DNA from: Gibbula magus
Taxonomy: Eukaryota; Mollusca; Gastropoda; Trochida; Trochidae
Assembly: GCA_936450465.1 (NCBI GenBank)
Contig: OW388303.1
Span: 11,563,021-11,627,020 of the forward strand
Length of the DNA stretch: 64,000 nt
Direction: 5' to 3'
The notes below the pieces were generated by a model. It saw only the letters and a list, made by a program, of their open reading frames with translations, had not been told where the DNA came from and made no database searches. The position numbers were made by a program, and so were the translations under genes. Every line of letters begins with the position of its first letter. Positions within the stretch are counted from its first letter, which is position 1. Below, in pieces: positions 23,215 through 34,089 of this stretch.

Positions 23215-24025
23215 TCTAGTAGACCTTTTATTCTCTTACCACTTTTTGGCAATTTCCGCTGATAGGCCTGATAGGCATGAAAGACCTAATGATGGTCATA
23301 CGGTGAGATCCAAAGGCATTTGCAACATCGTTGTTGGTCGACCCAAGCTGCAACATCCCCAGAGCTCTTTCTCTTTCTCCACTGGTCAATCGCGGCATGA
23401 TTTCGTACATGTGTGCCATAAAATGCAAAGTAGGCACCTTTTATACCCTGTAGAAGCATTCAGTTCATGAAAATACTGCTTGAATTTTGCTACATTTGAG
23501 TGATAATGCGTTTGGGTGATAGACAAAAAAATTAAAAGTTTTCATTTTCAACCGAAAATGTTCACATAAATAATCGTCTGTGTTCCTAAATACTATTAAG
23601 TCATTTGACAACACAGTAAACTCGTTTTCACTAAGGTTAATTACGAGAAAAGATCTTTAATGACCAGAAAAATATATTTAATAATTTTCACACTTAAACT
23701 TACTCAATGACAGTATTTTCATCGTTTAGGGGTTATAATGTAAAGCATACAACCTTTTTGTCTAGTCACAAACGTAAAAGTTTACTTTCAACTTCTTCTG
23801 GACATCTAAATCACATTTATTGGTTACTACCAGCCTGGTCGAAAACCGGACAATTTAAACTTCTTAAACAAGCTGCATTTTGCCACAATATGAATCCATC
23901 AGGATTTTTAAACGTGTTATTAGCATAAAGCTACGTTATTCAGCTTTCTTTTTAACCATGCATTTCTCAAATATCTTTGATACTTAAAAAGTTATTAAAA
24001 AAAGAAATGAGGTAACGTTTCTTTT
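23215..24025 (-). mobile_element. Truncated Tc1-like element
   Basis: On the - strand, a Tc1-type end (ACGCCAAAAGAAACGTTACC, about 24010-24029) lies upstream of a transposase N-terminus at 23437-23228. The other end and the DDE domain are absent. The GCCAAAAGAAACG core resembles the TIRs at 49663 and 7687. Confidence 0.5.
23228..23400 (-). pseudogene. Tc1-like transposase, N-terminal DNA-binding part only
   Basis: On the - strand the sequence reads MPRLTSGERERALGMLQLG then NNDVANAFGSHRMTI, the first helix-turn-helix of a Tc1-type transposase. The same MPRLTS start is found in the element at 49663-51065. It is followed by unrelated residues and a stop, so everything from the second HTH onward, including the DDE catalytic core, is missing. 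It lies antisense in the intron upstream of the RRM exon at 24093. Confidence 0.65.
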
Positions 24026-24092
24026 GGCGTTTAGTGTATTTAGATGTGAAATTATAATTCCAAGCTTCATACTTACCTTAATCATTCATTAG

Positions 24093-24338
24093 CTGCTGAA
24101 AGGGTATCTAGAAAGAAGACACACGTTGTGAATGGGAAGAATCTACAGGCATCACTTCATGGCTCAGCTCATGAATCCACAACCTCCAATACGATCAGAG
24201 TTACTGGGTGCCCACCATCTTTTAGTGTAGAAACAATAGAAATGTACTTTGAAAGTAAAAGACGTTCAAACGGTGGAGATATTCAAGAGGCTAAATGGAG
24301 TGGTAATGCTATATACATTACCTTTCAGGGACCTGGAG
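24093..24338 (+). CDS. PARP14-like RRM array, exon A
   Basis: 246 nt, phase 1 at both ends, from acceptor ...cattcattag| to donor G|GTAATG. The first ~25 residues (AAERVSRKKTHVVNGKNL) close an RRM. After a linker, IRVTGCPPSFSVETIEMYFE, then SKRRSNGGDI and AIYITFQGPG open the next RRM: beta-1, helix 1, the YFExKRRSxGG signature of PARP10/PARP14 RRMs, and beta-3. These RRMs typically precede macro and catalytic domains in vertebrate PARP14, an antiviral mono-ADP-ribosyltransferase. No catalytic domain is visible here. The acceptor's pyrimidine tract is weak, so the 5' boundary is slightly less certain than for the later exons. Confidence 0.78.
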
Positions 24339-24343
24339 GTAAT

Positions 24344-24412
24344 GATAATCATGTTAATGTTGATATTAATATTGATATTGAAGTTGATATTGATATTGAT
24401 GTTGAGTGCTTG
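24344..24412 (+). repeat. GATATT/GTTGAT hexanucleotide repeat
   Basis: Cryptic repeat of GATATT/GATGTT units beginning 5 bp inside the intron, directly after the exon A donor. Confidence 0.7.
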
Positions 24413-24429
24413 ATATCAAACTATGTACA

Positions 24430-25000
24430 ATAGTATACATTCATGTACCCAAGGGGGTTATTGCAGTGACGCAGGCCGTCTGTCCGTCTGTCGGTCTCGA
24501 AAAGGTTACTTCTGTTCTGAAATCAACTCCTCCCACAGTTTTTGGCCAATCTTTTCGAAACTGTACACATGATTTGGATATGCATCGGTGATACGCATTG
24601 GCTTCTTTGGAACCGATCAAAATATTATTTCTAGAGTTATGGCCCTTGACTTATAGCGCTCGGCTTTCCAAATTCAGACTGACAGAACCTGGGTTCTGAA
24701 ATCGACTCCTTCCGCAGTTTATTGACCAATCTTTCTGAAACTTTACACATGCTTTTGATATACATCGCTGATACGCATGTGCTTTTTTGGGACCGATTGT
24801 ATTACAATTGTAAGAGTTATTGCCCTTGACGTAGAGCGCTCAGCTTTCCGATTTCAGACTGACAGTAACTTTTAATTTGTCAGCATTTGAAACTTTAATG
24901 TTTACAAGTAACACACTGAGGTTATAGTTTTTGACCTTGTGACCGTGACCTTGATATAGGATCTTTTATGTGAGAAGCTTAAACATAGCCATACTTATTT
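24430..25000 (+). repeat. Pearl-like element, decayed
   Basis: Starts with 'tacccaagggggttattgcagtg' and CCGTCTGT repeats (24476-24495). Two cores follow, each with 'ttatggcccttgac' or 'ttattgcccttgac' and 'agactgacag'. The right end is not clear. Confidence 0.55.
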
Positions 25001-25467
25001 ATTGATTGGTGATAGGCCTTAGACATTTGACATGCTTATTTATTTTTAATAGCTCATTAAATTACTCTTACATTTAAAATGCTTTTTTCTCAAAGCACTC
25101 TTGTATTTATTTTTGTCGACTTAGATTGGTCATTGCATACTATTGTGTAGACTAGAATATTTGTATTTATCTTTTCAAGAGTTCCTTGTAAATTTTGTGC
25201 TTTGCCAGAAACATCAAAACTCGCAACTAATTTACTGACTGTAGTTTTCGTTTGATGTTAGTATTTGTAAAGCTTTATACTTAAATACTATGCAAATTAA
25301 TTTTTATTTTTTTATTTAATGATTCTTTGAGGAAAACAAATTAACGCATATTTAAGCTAATATTTCTAGGGAGGGGTCATTCATTTAGTCTCCACAAAAC
25401 AACACTGAATGTATAATGATGTCATCAAATTAGAATATAAAATGCATTTGATATTCTTAATTTGCAG

Positions 25468-25707
25468 TGGCTGAAAGAGTGGTAGCAAAGACAGATCACG
25501 TGGTCAGTGGAGTGAAACTGACAGTTCAACTGGATGATCCAGCTCAACATGAGAGCGACAAGAAGACACTTGTAGTTTCAAACTATCAGCCCGTATCTGC
25601 TGAAACTATTCAGCTACACTTTGAGAACAAGCGGCGTTATGATGGCGGGGAAATTGAAATGAAAGAAGAAAAGGGGAAACCCTATTTGATATTTCAAAGT
25701 GAAGAAG
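25468..25707 (+). CDS. PARP14-like RRM array, exon B
   Basis: 240 nt (80 codons), phase 1 to phase 1, from acceptor ttaatttgcag| to donor G|GTAATATG. VAERVVAKTDHVVSGVKLTV closes the RRM begun in exon A. An acidic linker (DDPAQHESDKK) precedes LVVSNYQPVSAETIQLHFEN, which opens the next RRM, followed by KRRYDGGEIEM and PYLIFQSEEG. The order RRM end, linker, RRM start repeats in all full exons, so the exons look like copies of one duplicated unit. Confidence 0.85.
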
Positions 25708-26204
25708 GTAATATGCAATTTTCAAATTTTTAAAAGTATTTTGGTAGTGGTGCTGATTATGTTTAACGTTGCTCTTTCCTAATGTTACGTTGTTAGAAAG
25801 GAGGAATGTGTGTGTTAAACTTGTAATACAAATACTTTAAAATTTAAATCATATTAATTGTTAAAATGAGTGTTACTCTTTGACAAATTTCCTCCCACAT
25901 GAATGAAAATAATCGGATGCGTTAAGCAGTTATAATTTAGAATTTAACTTAAATTTTTTGAATAAAAATCGTCCATCTTGACAACCCTGCCATTCACATC
26001 TTGTTTTCAATTATAAAGCAGCACTGATTTGACCCCCAGCTTTATACATGTATTGGAATACATGGCATTTAGATTGTAAACAAATATAACGATGTGATGG
26101 TTGACATGGAACATTATGTAATCCCAAATGTAACATTGTTATACTAATTTATACATGTTGAAAAATTAAGCAAAATATAATCATTATTTATTTTTAAATT
26201 TCAG

Positions 26205-26474
26205 TTGTTGAGCGGGTCTTAAAACAATGTCCTCATACAGTAGAAGGTAAGACCCTGACAGTGACAAGACTGAATGAAGATACAGAGGACGCTGGGGAGG
26301 ACGAAAAACCAAAAACAACTATCAAAGTGTCAGGGTTTGGGGAAGGCTGCACCAATGATGCCATAGCACTCTACTTCGAAAACAAGAGGACATCTGGAGG
26401 CGGTGACATCGTAGGTGACGTCAGAAGAAATGCCAAGAAGGACATCATTTACATAGAGTTCGAAGAGGAACAAA
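26205..26474 (+). CDS. PARP14-like RRM array, exon C
   Basis: 270 nt (90 codons), phase 1 to phase 1, from acceptor tttaaatttcag| to donor A|GTATGG. VVERVLKQCPHTVEGKTLTV closes the RRM opened in exon B. A Glu/Asp-rich linker follows. IKVSGFGEGCTNDAIALYFE, NKRTSGGGDI and IIYIEFEEEQ open the next RRM and carry the best-preserved YFENKRxSGGG signature of the array. The linker is slightly longer than in exons A and B. Confidence 0.85.
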
Positions 26475-27024
26475 GTATGGTCGTTTTGGTTACACAAAAA
26501 AAATCGAACTAAGATATGTGTCTGTTTTAGATTTAACTGTTTTAATATGTAACAAATACACGATAACTATTTCCAAAAAAAACTTAATAAGTTAATTCTT
26601 TTTACATGAATTGTAGTATAATATATCATAACAGTGTGTGCTGAAGAATGTAGAATTGTTATATTGCTCCTCTTGAAGTGTATCTCTAAAACTGTTTTAT
26701 ACAAAGGAGTAAAGATTGGTGTGACTTTTACTAATTTTAAGCTTTGAAAGTGGGATTATATGAGTTGGCTCTGCTAACTAATTATATCTTGTATTTGAAA
26801 TTATCAATAATGATATTGCTAGTTTATGAATAATAATCAAAACATTTACTACCACAGTCATAATTGAAACATAAAATGTAATTACTACATGTATGTCTTG
26901 TAACTTAGGGAACTATTACAGAAATTTAGGAATTTAAGTTCATCAAATGAGTTGATGGCATCGGCCCGACAATATTCATCACATTATGTACACCATCTTT
27001 ACATCAGATAATGGCTGATTTCAG

Positions 27025-27261
27025 TGGCAAGACGAGTAGTGGAACGGCCTCACACTCTGAATGGGAGGAGACTGATTGTGAAGCTGGTGGAACCCCAGGT
27101 GATGTACAGAAACAAGGCGCTCATCTCTGGAGTTCCGGAACTGGAGTCATCAGCGACTCTACAGCACTACCTGGAGTGGCGGACACACAGAAATGTCACT
27201 CAGATACTCTTCGGGGAGGAACCTGGCGAGGTTGTGGTGTCCTTTGGGGATGAATCTGAGG
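27025..27261 (+). CDS. PARP14-like RRM array, exon D (diverged)
   Basis: 237 nt (79 codons), phase 1 to phase 1, from acceptor ctgatttcag|. VARRVVERPHTLNGRRLIVK closes the exon C RRM. ALISGVPELESSATLQHYLE then WRTHRNVTQILFGEEPGEVV and VSFGDESEG open the next. Here YFENKRRSGGG is replaced by YLEWRTHRNV, so the canonical RNP-like surface is lost. The donor G|GTTTGTG is weak. Its end and downstream intron are repeated twice in decayed form at 28.2-28.5 kb. Higher GC than its surroundings supports coding. Confidence 0.78.
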
Positions 27262-28890
27262 GTTTGTGTTTATCATTTGACTTCATTGTTTGTTTGCTCT
27301 TTTCAAAGGACACCCAAGTCCTAGATTAAGAAAGCGAGTGTCATGATTTGTATTTATGAAATATACTAGGGGGGTAAACAAACTGTGCAATGTAGTTATT
27401 ATGTGAGTATACAAGCAAATAGTTCCATGTATTTATCCATATAAGATACCCAAGGCAATAAAACACAGGCGGTCAATGGGACCGACAGCGTGCTCTATGA
27501 GACAATGAAAGATGTTCTTGATTTAAGACGTCAGTTAGAGCGTCGCTTAGCAAATTAAAATGACGTCATATTTTATGTCACCTTGATTGTTCAATTGCCA
27601 GTGAATGTGTTCTACGACGAGAGGCATGACTATTTTCAAAATATAGTTTATAGAAATAACATAATATCTCAACAGTGATCATATAAAATGGAGTAAGCGT
27701 TTAAAGGTATCTCATATAAGAAAAAAAGACTACGCCCTTCGTGTTTTATGCCCATTGCTATATTTTATCCAACTCGTCTTGAGATCTGTGTTTCTTAAAT
27801 AGTTCATCGACCGAGGTCAATGTCTAATTGTTATTGCAACAACTGCAATTCTCATAAAAAAAAATCAACAGTAACGCTTAACGTTGCCTGTCGAGGATAG
27901 GTTAAGATTACCATCAACGACGAGCAGATCTGTCTCGTGATAAGCGGAGATGCCTTCCAAAACCAAACGCATATATAACCCCCATCCACTTTGTGGCGGG
28001 GGATAATAACTTTAAGTCCCTGGTGACGTTTTCCACGTGAAAAGTCCGTGGGAGTCACATTATATTTCAAACATATACATGCTCAAATCTTATTTCCATG
28101 TTATCTCATATGTAAACACTACCGTAAAATCAATATTAAATATGTAATGCACATGCAGTTACTTTTGTCATCTAACATTTAGTATAATATGGTTTAAATG
28201 GGGAGGTTCTGGTGTCCTTTGGGGATGAATAAGAGGGTTAATTAGTGCTTTTAGCTTGACTTCATTGTTTGTCTTCTGAAAGGACATTGGTAATGGAATC
28301 AAGTCAGTTACAGCTGAAATCAGACTAAGACTAAGAAAGCGAGTAGCGAGAGTTGTATTGAAGAGGTAGTATGGTATACATCGGGCGATTGTGGTCAGTT
28401 CGGTGAAGAATCAGATGGTTAGTGTTATCACGGGACTTCATTGTTTATTGACTCTTCTCAAAAGCCATCAAGCTTCATTGAACCCTATATTTAAAAAGAA
28501 GGTAACAAGATCTATATTAAGTATGGTTTAAATGATGAATGATACTGACTTGGTTAAACAATAGTCACGGGATGACGTCATTATTTAGGGGCACGTCTTG
28601 CTAAAGAGACGATATTTGAATGACGAACTCTAACAGATGTAGATCAGCGTCGCCTCCTTCGAAAGCCGAGTGACAGTCTGTGCTCTTGTTTTATCTGAAC
28701 AAAGACATCTAACTGCCAAGAATGTAAACTAAACTCACTAACATCCTACATCTAATTGTCAAGCTTAGACAGATTTTTGAAAGATTATTTTGAAACTCTG
28801 ACTGAATGGGAGGGAATTAAACTTCTCAAAACTATGATTGTTTTTGTCAAATTAACAAAAGATTATCAGTAACATCAGGCAACATCTATA
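27262..28890. other. Intron between exon D and E, first part
   Basis: Apart from the duplicated exon tails at 28.2-28.5 kb, no exon or element was recognised. The ORF at 27852-28070 (-) lacks support. Confidence 0.4.
28205..28540 (+). pseudogene. Two decayed copies of the exon D 3' end plus intron start
   Basis: Segments at 28205-28370 and 28385-28540 match 27228-27370: 'tggtgtcctttggggatgaa', 'gacttcattgttt' and 'aagaaagcgagt' recur in the same order. The first copy has a stop (GATGAATAAGAG). Only the last few codons of the exon survive, so these are failed or decayed duplications of the unit. Confidence 0.6.
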
Positions 28891-28892
28891 TT

Positions 28893-30115
28893 TATTATTA
28901 CCCCGCTACGAAGTAGTCTGGGGTATATAGCGCTCAGCGCGTCCGTCCGTCCGTCCGGAACACTTTTGGTTCCGCTCATATCTCAAATACTACTTGTTCA
29001 ATTGTTATGAAACTTTATACATGTACACTTTATGGTCCCTAGATGTGCCTTTTCTATGTTTCCCTCAGATTCCATGATTATTTTTTCAGATTTTCCACTT
29101 TTAAGCGTCTTTGTGTGCGCGTCTATGGTCACACTTTTGGTTCCGCTCATAACTCAAATACTACTTGTTCAATTGTTATGAAACTTTATACATGTACACT
29201 TTATGGTCCCTAGATGTGCCTTTCTATGTTTCACTCAGATTCCATGATTATTTTTTCAGATTTTCCACTCTTAAGCGTCTTTGTGTGCGCGTCTATGCTT
29301 ACACTTTTGGTTCCGCTCATAACTCAAATACTACTTGTTCAATTGTTATGAAACTTTATGTATGTACACTTTATGGTCCCCACATGTGCCTTTTGTATGT
29401 TTCGTACTCTAATTTGCATAATTTATGCAAATTTTCTCCGTTTTTCGACTTTGCCATTCAGTTTTTGTTCCACTCATAACTCACATACTAATTGTTCAAA
29501 TGTCTTGTAACTTGATACATATAATCATCACGATGTGTACATCTGCCTTTTGTATGTTTCATACCCTCATTTGCATAATTTATGCAAATATTCTCCGTTT
29601 TCGACTTAACAATTCACACTTTTTGTTCCACTCATAACTCTGAAAGCAGTTGTCCAAATGTTAAGAAACTTGATATGTATAATCACCATGATGTGTACAT
29701 CTGCCTTTTGTATGTTTCATACCCTCATTTGCATTGTTTATGCAAATTTTCTCCGTTTTTCATCCTCGCCATACACACTTTTTGTTCCACTCATAACTCA
29801 GACACTAATTGTTCAAATGTTACGAAACCACTGATGTGTACATCTGTCATTTTTATATTTCAAACCCTCATTTGCATCTTTGTATGTTTCATACCCTCAT
29901 TTGCATATTTAATGACATTTTTCAAATTTTTCGACTTTTACTTCTAAAACATGCTTACAAGTGTAATACTTACTCTGCTTTAATAAAACTTATATATAAT
30001 GGTCTGTTCATACAAATGTTTAAACATTGATGCCCTTTTGCTATTTTCAAACATTTCTTTTTTACCAATGTTAAAAGCGGGGGTATCATGAGTGAGCTGT
30101 GCTCACTAATTCTCT
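28893..30115 (+). repeat. Pearl-like element, TACCCCGCTACGAAGTAG family, with two sets of tandem cores
   Basis: The left end is attaccccgctacgaagtag, with CCGT repeats at 28939-28956. Three copies of a ~174-bp core start at 'acttttggttccgctcat' (about 28963, 29132, 29306). About four copies of a ~160-bp second core follow, with 'tcataccctcatttgcat' (about 29560, 29717, 29888). The right end is gcgggggtatcatgagtg (about 30077). Inserted in the intron between exons D and E. Confidence 0.75.
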
Positions 30116-30251
30116 TGTTTGGGAAGGATTCTGAGTAGCATTTTATTTTCACAATTTGCCAAAATTATTGTAGGAGAACCCGTACACCACATAGATAATG
30201 TTTAAGGATATTTTGATTGATCCCATGAGTACATTTTTTTCAAAGGTATAG

Positions 30252-30497
30252 ATTTTGCTGAAGTTGACAAACAACTTGCTAAGATGCCAATCAAACAAAG
30301 AGGGACAAGTTCCACTTTGAAGGCAAGTCCGGTTCCACAGACGAGGTCTGTGACAGTCCAGAACCTTCCCTCTAATAGCACTGAGGACCTGATCCGCTTC
30401 TACTTCGAGAACAAGAGGAGAAGTGGAGGGGAAGTGAAGGAAGTCGTTCTACGTCCTCAGGAGCAGTATGCTGTGGTCACCTTCACAGATGTTAAAG
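30252..30497 (+). CDS. PARP14-like RRM array, exon E
   Basis: 246 nt (82 codons), phase 1 to phase 1, from acceptor ttcaaaggtatag| to donor G|GTACTTG. (D)FAEVDKQLAKM closes the exon D RRM in shortened form. A basic linker follows. SVTVQNLPSNSTEDLIRFYF, ENKRRSGGEV and YAVVTFTDVKG open the next RRM, with a canonical YFENKRRSGG signature. An alternative acceptor 6 nt upstream (caaag|) keeps the frame, so the first residues are uncertain. Confidence 0.83.
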
Positions 30498-30709
30498 GTA
30501 CTTGTTCATTCTTGTTGCACGAAATTGTTGCCCAAACCGGAAATATTACTTGACCTGCCTAATGATCAACATAAATAGGCACATTATATAAAAGATGTGT
30601 AAAAGTAAAACATATCTTATGTTACAGTTCGCATGATCTGAAGCATGCCTGCGGAGTGCACTACAAACATTAGAACAATATGCTTAATTTTCTGTCTTGA
30701 AAATAATTA

Positions 30710-30930
30710 TGAGCAAAACGCAAGTGGTCGGTGGTATATAGCGGTCAGCATGTCCGTCCTTCCGTTCGTCAGTCTTTCCACTAATTGTTCAAGTGTTGCA
30801 AAACTTGATACATTTAACCACTTAAAGCTTAATCATTAATCACCATGATGTATACATCTGCCTTTTGTATGTTTCATACTTTCATTTGCATAATTATGCA
30901 AATTTTTCAGTTTTTTTACTCTCTTTCATT
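30710..30930 (+). repeat. Pearl-like element fragment
   Basis: 'gtggtatatagcggtcagcatgtccgtccttccg' followed by one core with 'gtatgtttcatactttcatttgcataatt', matching the second core of 28893-30115. Confidence 0.6.
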
Positions 30931-31169
30931 CACTCTTTAAATTTCGAAAGACTGGTACTATTTGACGTTTATTGGTGGAGAATCAGTAGTAAGAGCAATC
31001 CGATTGTAAAGTTTCGTTTAATTTGAATCGGCTGTTTTTACTGAATCTTGTAGACAAAATCTGAGGGATAAGTAGTGTAAAAACATCATTCACAGATACG
31101 CTTCTAATTGAACCATCCGCAATTGTGTTTAAAGACTACATAGATTGTCTTCTGGAATAATAATGAAAT

Positions 31170-31184
31170 AGAGCCGTTGGCTCT
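31170..31184 (-). repeat. AGAGCC hairpin end of family A repeat
   Basis: AGAGCCGTTGGCTCT followed by 'gtagctcatcagg', the inverse of the family A end at 574-588. Further right (31290-31340), 'atcaccagtttattaaatattgaaaa' matches a hairpin module at 45236 and 51303. Confidence 0.6.
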
Positions 31185-31574
31185 GTAGCTCATCAGGGTT
31201 TATATAGTTTGATGTTGAAGACTGAAAAAGATTGTTCTCAATATAATTTAGTCTTAAACGCAGACTCTTGAAAAGTATTTATTCTGAAAATATCACCAGT
31301 TTATTAAATATTGAAAAGGAAATTTTCAAAAAAGAGGCTTCTTTCTAATATAATATTAAATATATTTTTTTCAGAGTCTAATTGTTAGACTATACATAAT
31401 TCACAACCCCTAGCCCTGAAAAATTTCAACCTTCAAAACGTTCAGTGCGTAACAAAAACATGACTTGACACTAAACTTTGATAAAATTGGTTCTCCAAGT
31501 ATCACAGTTCCTGTAAAGAAAGTAATCCTCCCAATTAAAAGTACAAGTCCTTGACACAACATTGGAAATTATGA

Positions 31575-32112
31575 GAGCAGGGAGTCAGGAAGGCAGAGAG
31601 AGGAAGGCAAGTAGGGAGGGAGAGGGAGGGAGGGAGAGAGGGACAGGGGAGGGGGGGAGGAAGGCAGAGAGAGGAAGGCAAGTAGGGAGGGAGAGGGAGG
31701 GAGGGAGAGAGGGACAGGGGCTGGGGAGGGAGGAAGGCAGAGAGAGGAAGGCAAGTAGGGAGGGAGAGGGAGGGAGGGAGAGAGGGACAGGGGAGGGGGA
31801 AGGAGGAAGGCAGAGTGAGGAAGGCAAGTAGGGAGGGAGAGAGGGACAGGGGGAGGGAGAGAGGGACAGGGGGGGAGGGAGGAAGGCAAGTAGGGAGGGA
31901 GAGGGAGAGAGGGACAGGGGGAGGGGGAGGGAGGCAGGCAGAGAGAGGAAGGCAAGTAGGGAGGGAGAGGGACAGGGGGAGGGGGGGGGAGGCAAGTAGG
32001 GAGTCAGGGAGGCAGAGAGAGGAAGGCAAGTAGGGAGGGAGAGAGGGACAGGGGGAGGGGAGGGAGAGGGAGAGAGGGACAGGGGGAGGGAGGGACAGAG
32101 GCAGGCTGACAG
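31575..32112 (+). repeat. Polypurine GA-rich minisatellite, ~540 bp
   Basis: The repeat alternates blocks 'ggcagagagaggaaggcaag', 'tagggagggagagggaggga' and 'gagagggacaggggaggg' with a period of about 50-85 bp. Almost no pyrimidines on the + strand. Overlapping Pro/Leu/Ser-rich or Arg/Gly/Glu-rich ORFs are artefacts of the composition. Confidence 0.9.
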
Positions 32113-32770
32113 GCAGGATTGGGGTGCGTCATCCCTAACGAGGTCTCAATGACCATCTCTCCACCTGTCATACTTTCCCCCTGTTACACTGTATTATGCA
32201 ATACTCTATTATCCCTTTCCAAGTCTGTGGTGGCCTACTGGTGCAAGGGGGAAAAAACTTGAATTTTATAATAGCTCTAAAACTGTTATTTGTCACAGCA
32301 AAAGAGTGAACGAGAATTACAGGTCTAGGTCTCCAAAATGTACAAAATAAGATCCCCTCGATGCAAAGTATATCCCCACAAAATTTCAACGTTTGGTGTG
32401 TAGCAGTTCTGGAGATGAAATCGAAAATGTGAAAACTAAACGGACGACGCTCGACGGACGGACGCCGAACAACAGTCCATGCCATAAGCCCATCTGGTCT
32501 TTCAGGCCTGACGAGCTAAAAATGATAAAATAAGACAAAAACCAACATCAATAAGGATTCAGCAGATAATATTCTTCTAGACTCTGCATGGTATCGTTCA
32601 GACAAACATACTTTTAAAAACTGTTGCAATAATATAAAAACTAGAATCTCCATTCATCTCATATTAGAATGGAGACATCACATATGATTGTTTTTTGCCA
32701 GTCTACAACTTCCCCTAGCCTGTAAGTCAAAAGCAAGCCTCTATCACTCTGTTAACTTTTCTGCGCTAGT

Positions 32771-33025
32771 GTGGAGGCGTTCACAAAGAAGTGTGTTGGC
32801 ACGAAATCTGCAAGGCTTAAATTAGCCAGTGATGAAGACTTCCGCGACTTATTACTTGCGAGGGTAGTTGGCCAGTCTATTGCAGCAGTGTTGGAACACA
32901 AAATGCTTTTTTGCTCGAATTCTGAGTCGAGTCCACGTTTTTTCGAATGCAAACTAAAAAATTGTCAAATAGAAAAGAAAAGTTTCTTCAGACAAAACAC
33001 AAGTAACAGGAATCCTGTGTTGTGA
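32771..33025 (+). other. Unassigned coding-like ORF
   Basis: An 84-codon frame with rather even composition includes SARLKLASDEDFRDLLLARV and VGQSIAAVLEHKM. It lies 40 bp before exon F, but it lacks a fitting donor/acceptor and no family is recognised. It could be a fragment of an unrelated gene or transposon, or chance. Confidence 0.25.
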
Positions 33026-33065
33026 ATTTGCTAGATGTGTGATTAAAATTTAGTCTTTGTTCCAG

Positions 33066-33143
33066 TTGCCGAGGCAGTATGCAATCGTGAACACGTGATT
33101 AGCAAAGTTGAAGTGCAAGTGAACCTTTTTTTTGAAGAACTGG
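33066..33143 (+). CDS. PARP14-like RRM array, exon F (closing half of last RRM seen)
   Basis: 78 nt (26 codons), phase 1 to phase 1, from acceptor tttgttccag| to donor G|GTGAGAAG. VAEAVCNREHVISKVEVQVN closes the exon E RRM, followed by LFFEELG. Unlike exons A-E it does not open a new RRM, so the array probably ends here and a different domain should follow. Downstream exons are not clear; 38498-38556 is a weak candidate with a different phase. Joined, exons A-F make 1317 nt, 439 codons with no stop, encoding five complete RRMs plus the end of a sixth. Confidence 0.75.
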
Positions 33144-33369
33144 GTGAGAAGGGGGGATCCCCATATCCTCCTGTAACAAACATCCGTTAACAGTTGTTAA
33201 CTGATTCAAGCCATGCATCCCAACATTCTTATCTTAGGTGTGTGTTTTTTAATACTTTTAAGTTAAAACAGTGGTACTCTATTGGACATGCTATCTGTTT
33301 AAGGTTACTATTGTATCCCAAGTATGGATCTATCACCTCTTAAGATACCTCGCAGAACTTTTTAGAAAA

Positions 33370-34085
33370 AAATGAGTTTGATGAAAACATTCATGTTGAT
33401 GTAAAAACTGATTTTGATGAAATAAATGACTTTGATGAAAAAAAAGACTTCGATGAAAAACATGACTTTGATGATAAAAACGACTTTGATGAAAAACCTA
33501 ACTTTGATGAAAAAATGACTTTGATGAAAAAACTGATTTTGATGAAAAAATGACTTTGATGAAAAAACTGACTTTGATGAAAGAAACGACTTTGATGAAT
33601 AAACTGTTTTGATGAAAACACTGACTTTGATGGAAAACTGACTTTGATGAAAGAAACGACTTTGATGAATAAACTGTTTTGATGAAAACACTGACTTTGT
33701 TGGAAAACTGACTTTGATGAAAGAAACGACTTTGATGAATAAACTGTTTTGATGAAAACACTGACTTTGATGGAAAACTGACTTTGATGAAAGAAACGAC
33801 TTTGATGAATAAACTGTTTTGATGAAAACACTGACTTTGATGGAAAACTGACTTTGATGAAAGAAACGACTTTGATGAATAAACTGACTTTGATGACAAA
33901 ACTGACTTTGTTGAAAAAAACTGACTTTGATGAAAGTCGTGTTTTTCATCAAAGTCGGTTTTTTCCTCAAGGTCAGTTTTTTCATCAAGGTCAGTTTTTC
34001 CATCAAAGTCAGTTTTTTCATCAAAGTAATTTTTTTCATCAAAGTCAGTTTTTACATCAACATGAATGTTTTCATCAAACTCGAT
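33370..34085. repeat. GACTTTGATGAAAAA satellite with 70-bp higher-order unit and inverted tail
   Basis: Built from 15-18-bp units (actttgatgaaaaaa). From about 33598 to 33880 there are four copies of a 70-bp unit containing 'ctgttttgatgaaaacactg'. From about 33935 the unit is inverted (catcaaagtcagttttttc). The absence of stops leaves long frames open on the - strand that are not genes. Confidence 0.9.
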
Positions 34086-34089
34086 TTCC

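Noticed and set aside
28965..30030. Cys/Phe/His-rich ORFs 29165-30030
   Set aside because: Translations of tandem pearl-like cores in successive frames.
31535..32033. Several overlapping ORFs of 70-164 codons rich in Pro/Ser/Leu or Arg/Gly/Glu
   Set aside because: They are by-products of the GA-rich minisatellite; all frames are open because the unit lacks stops.
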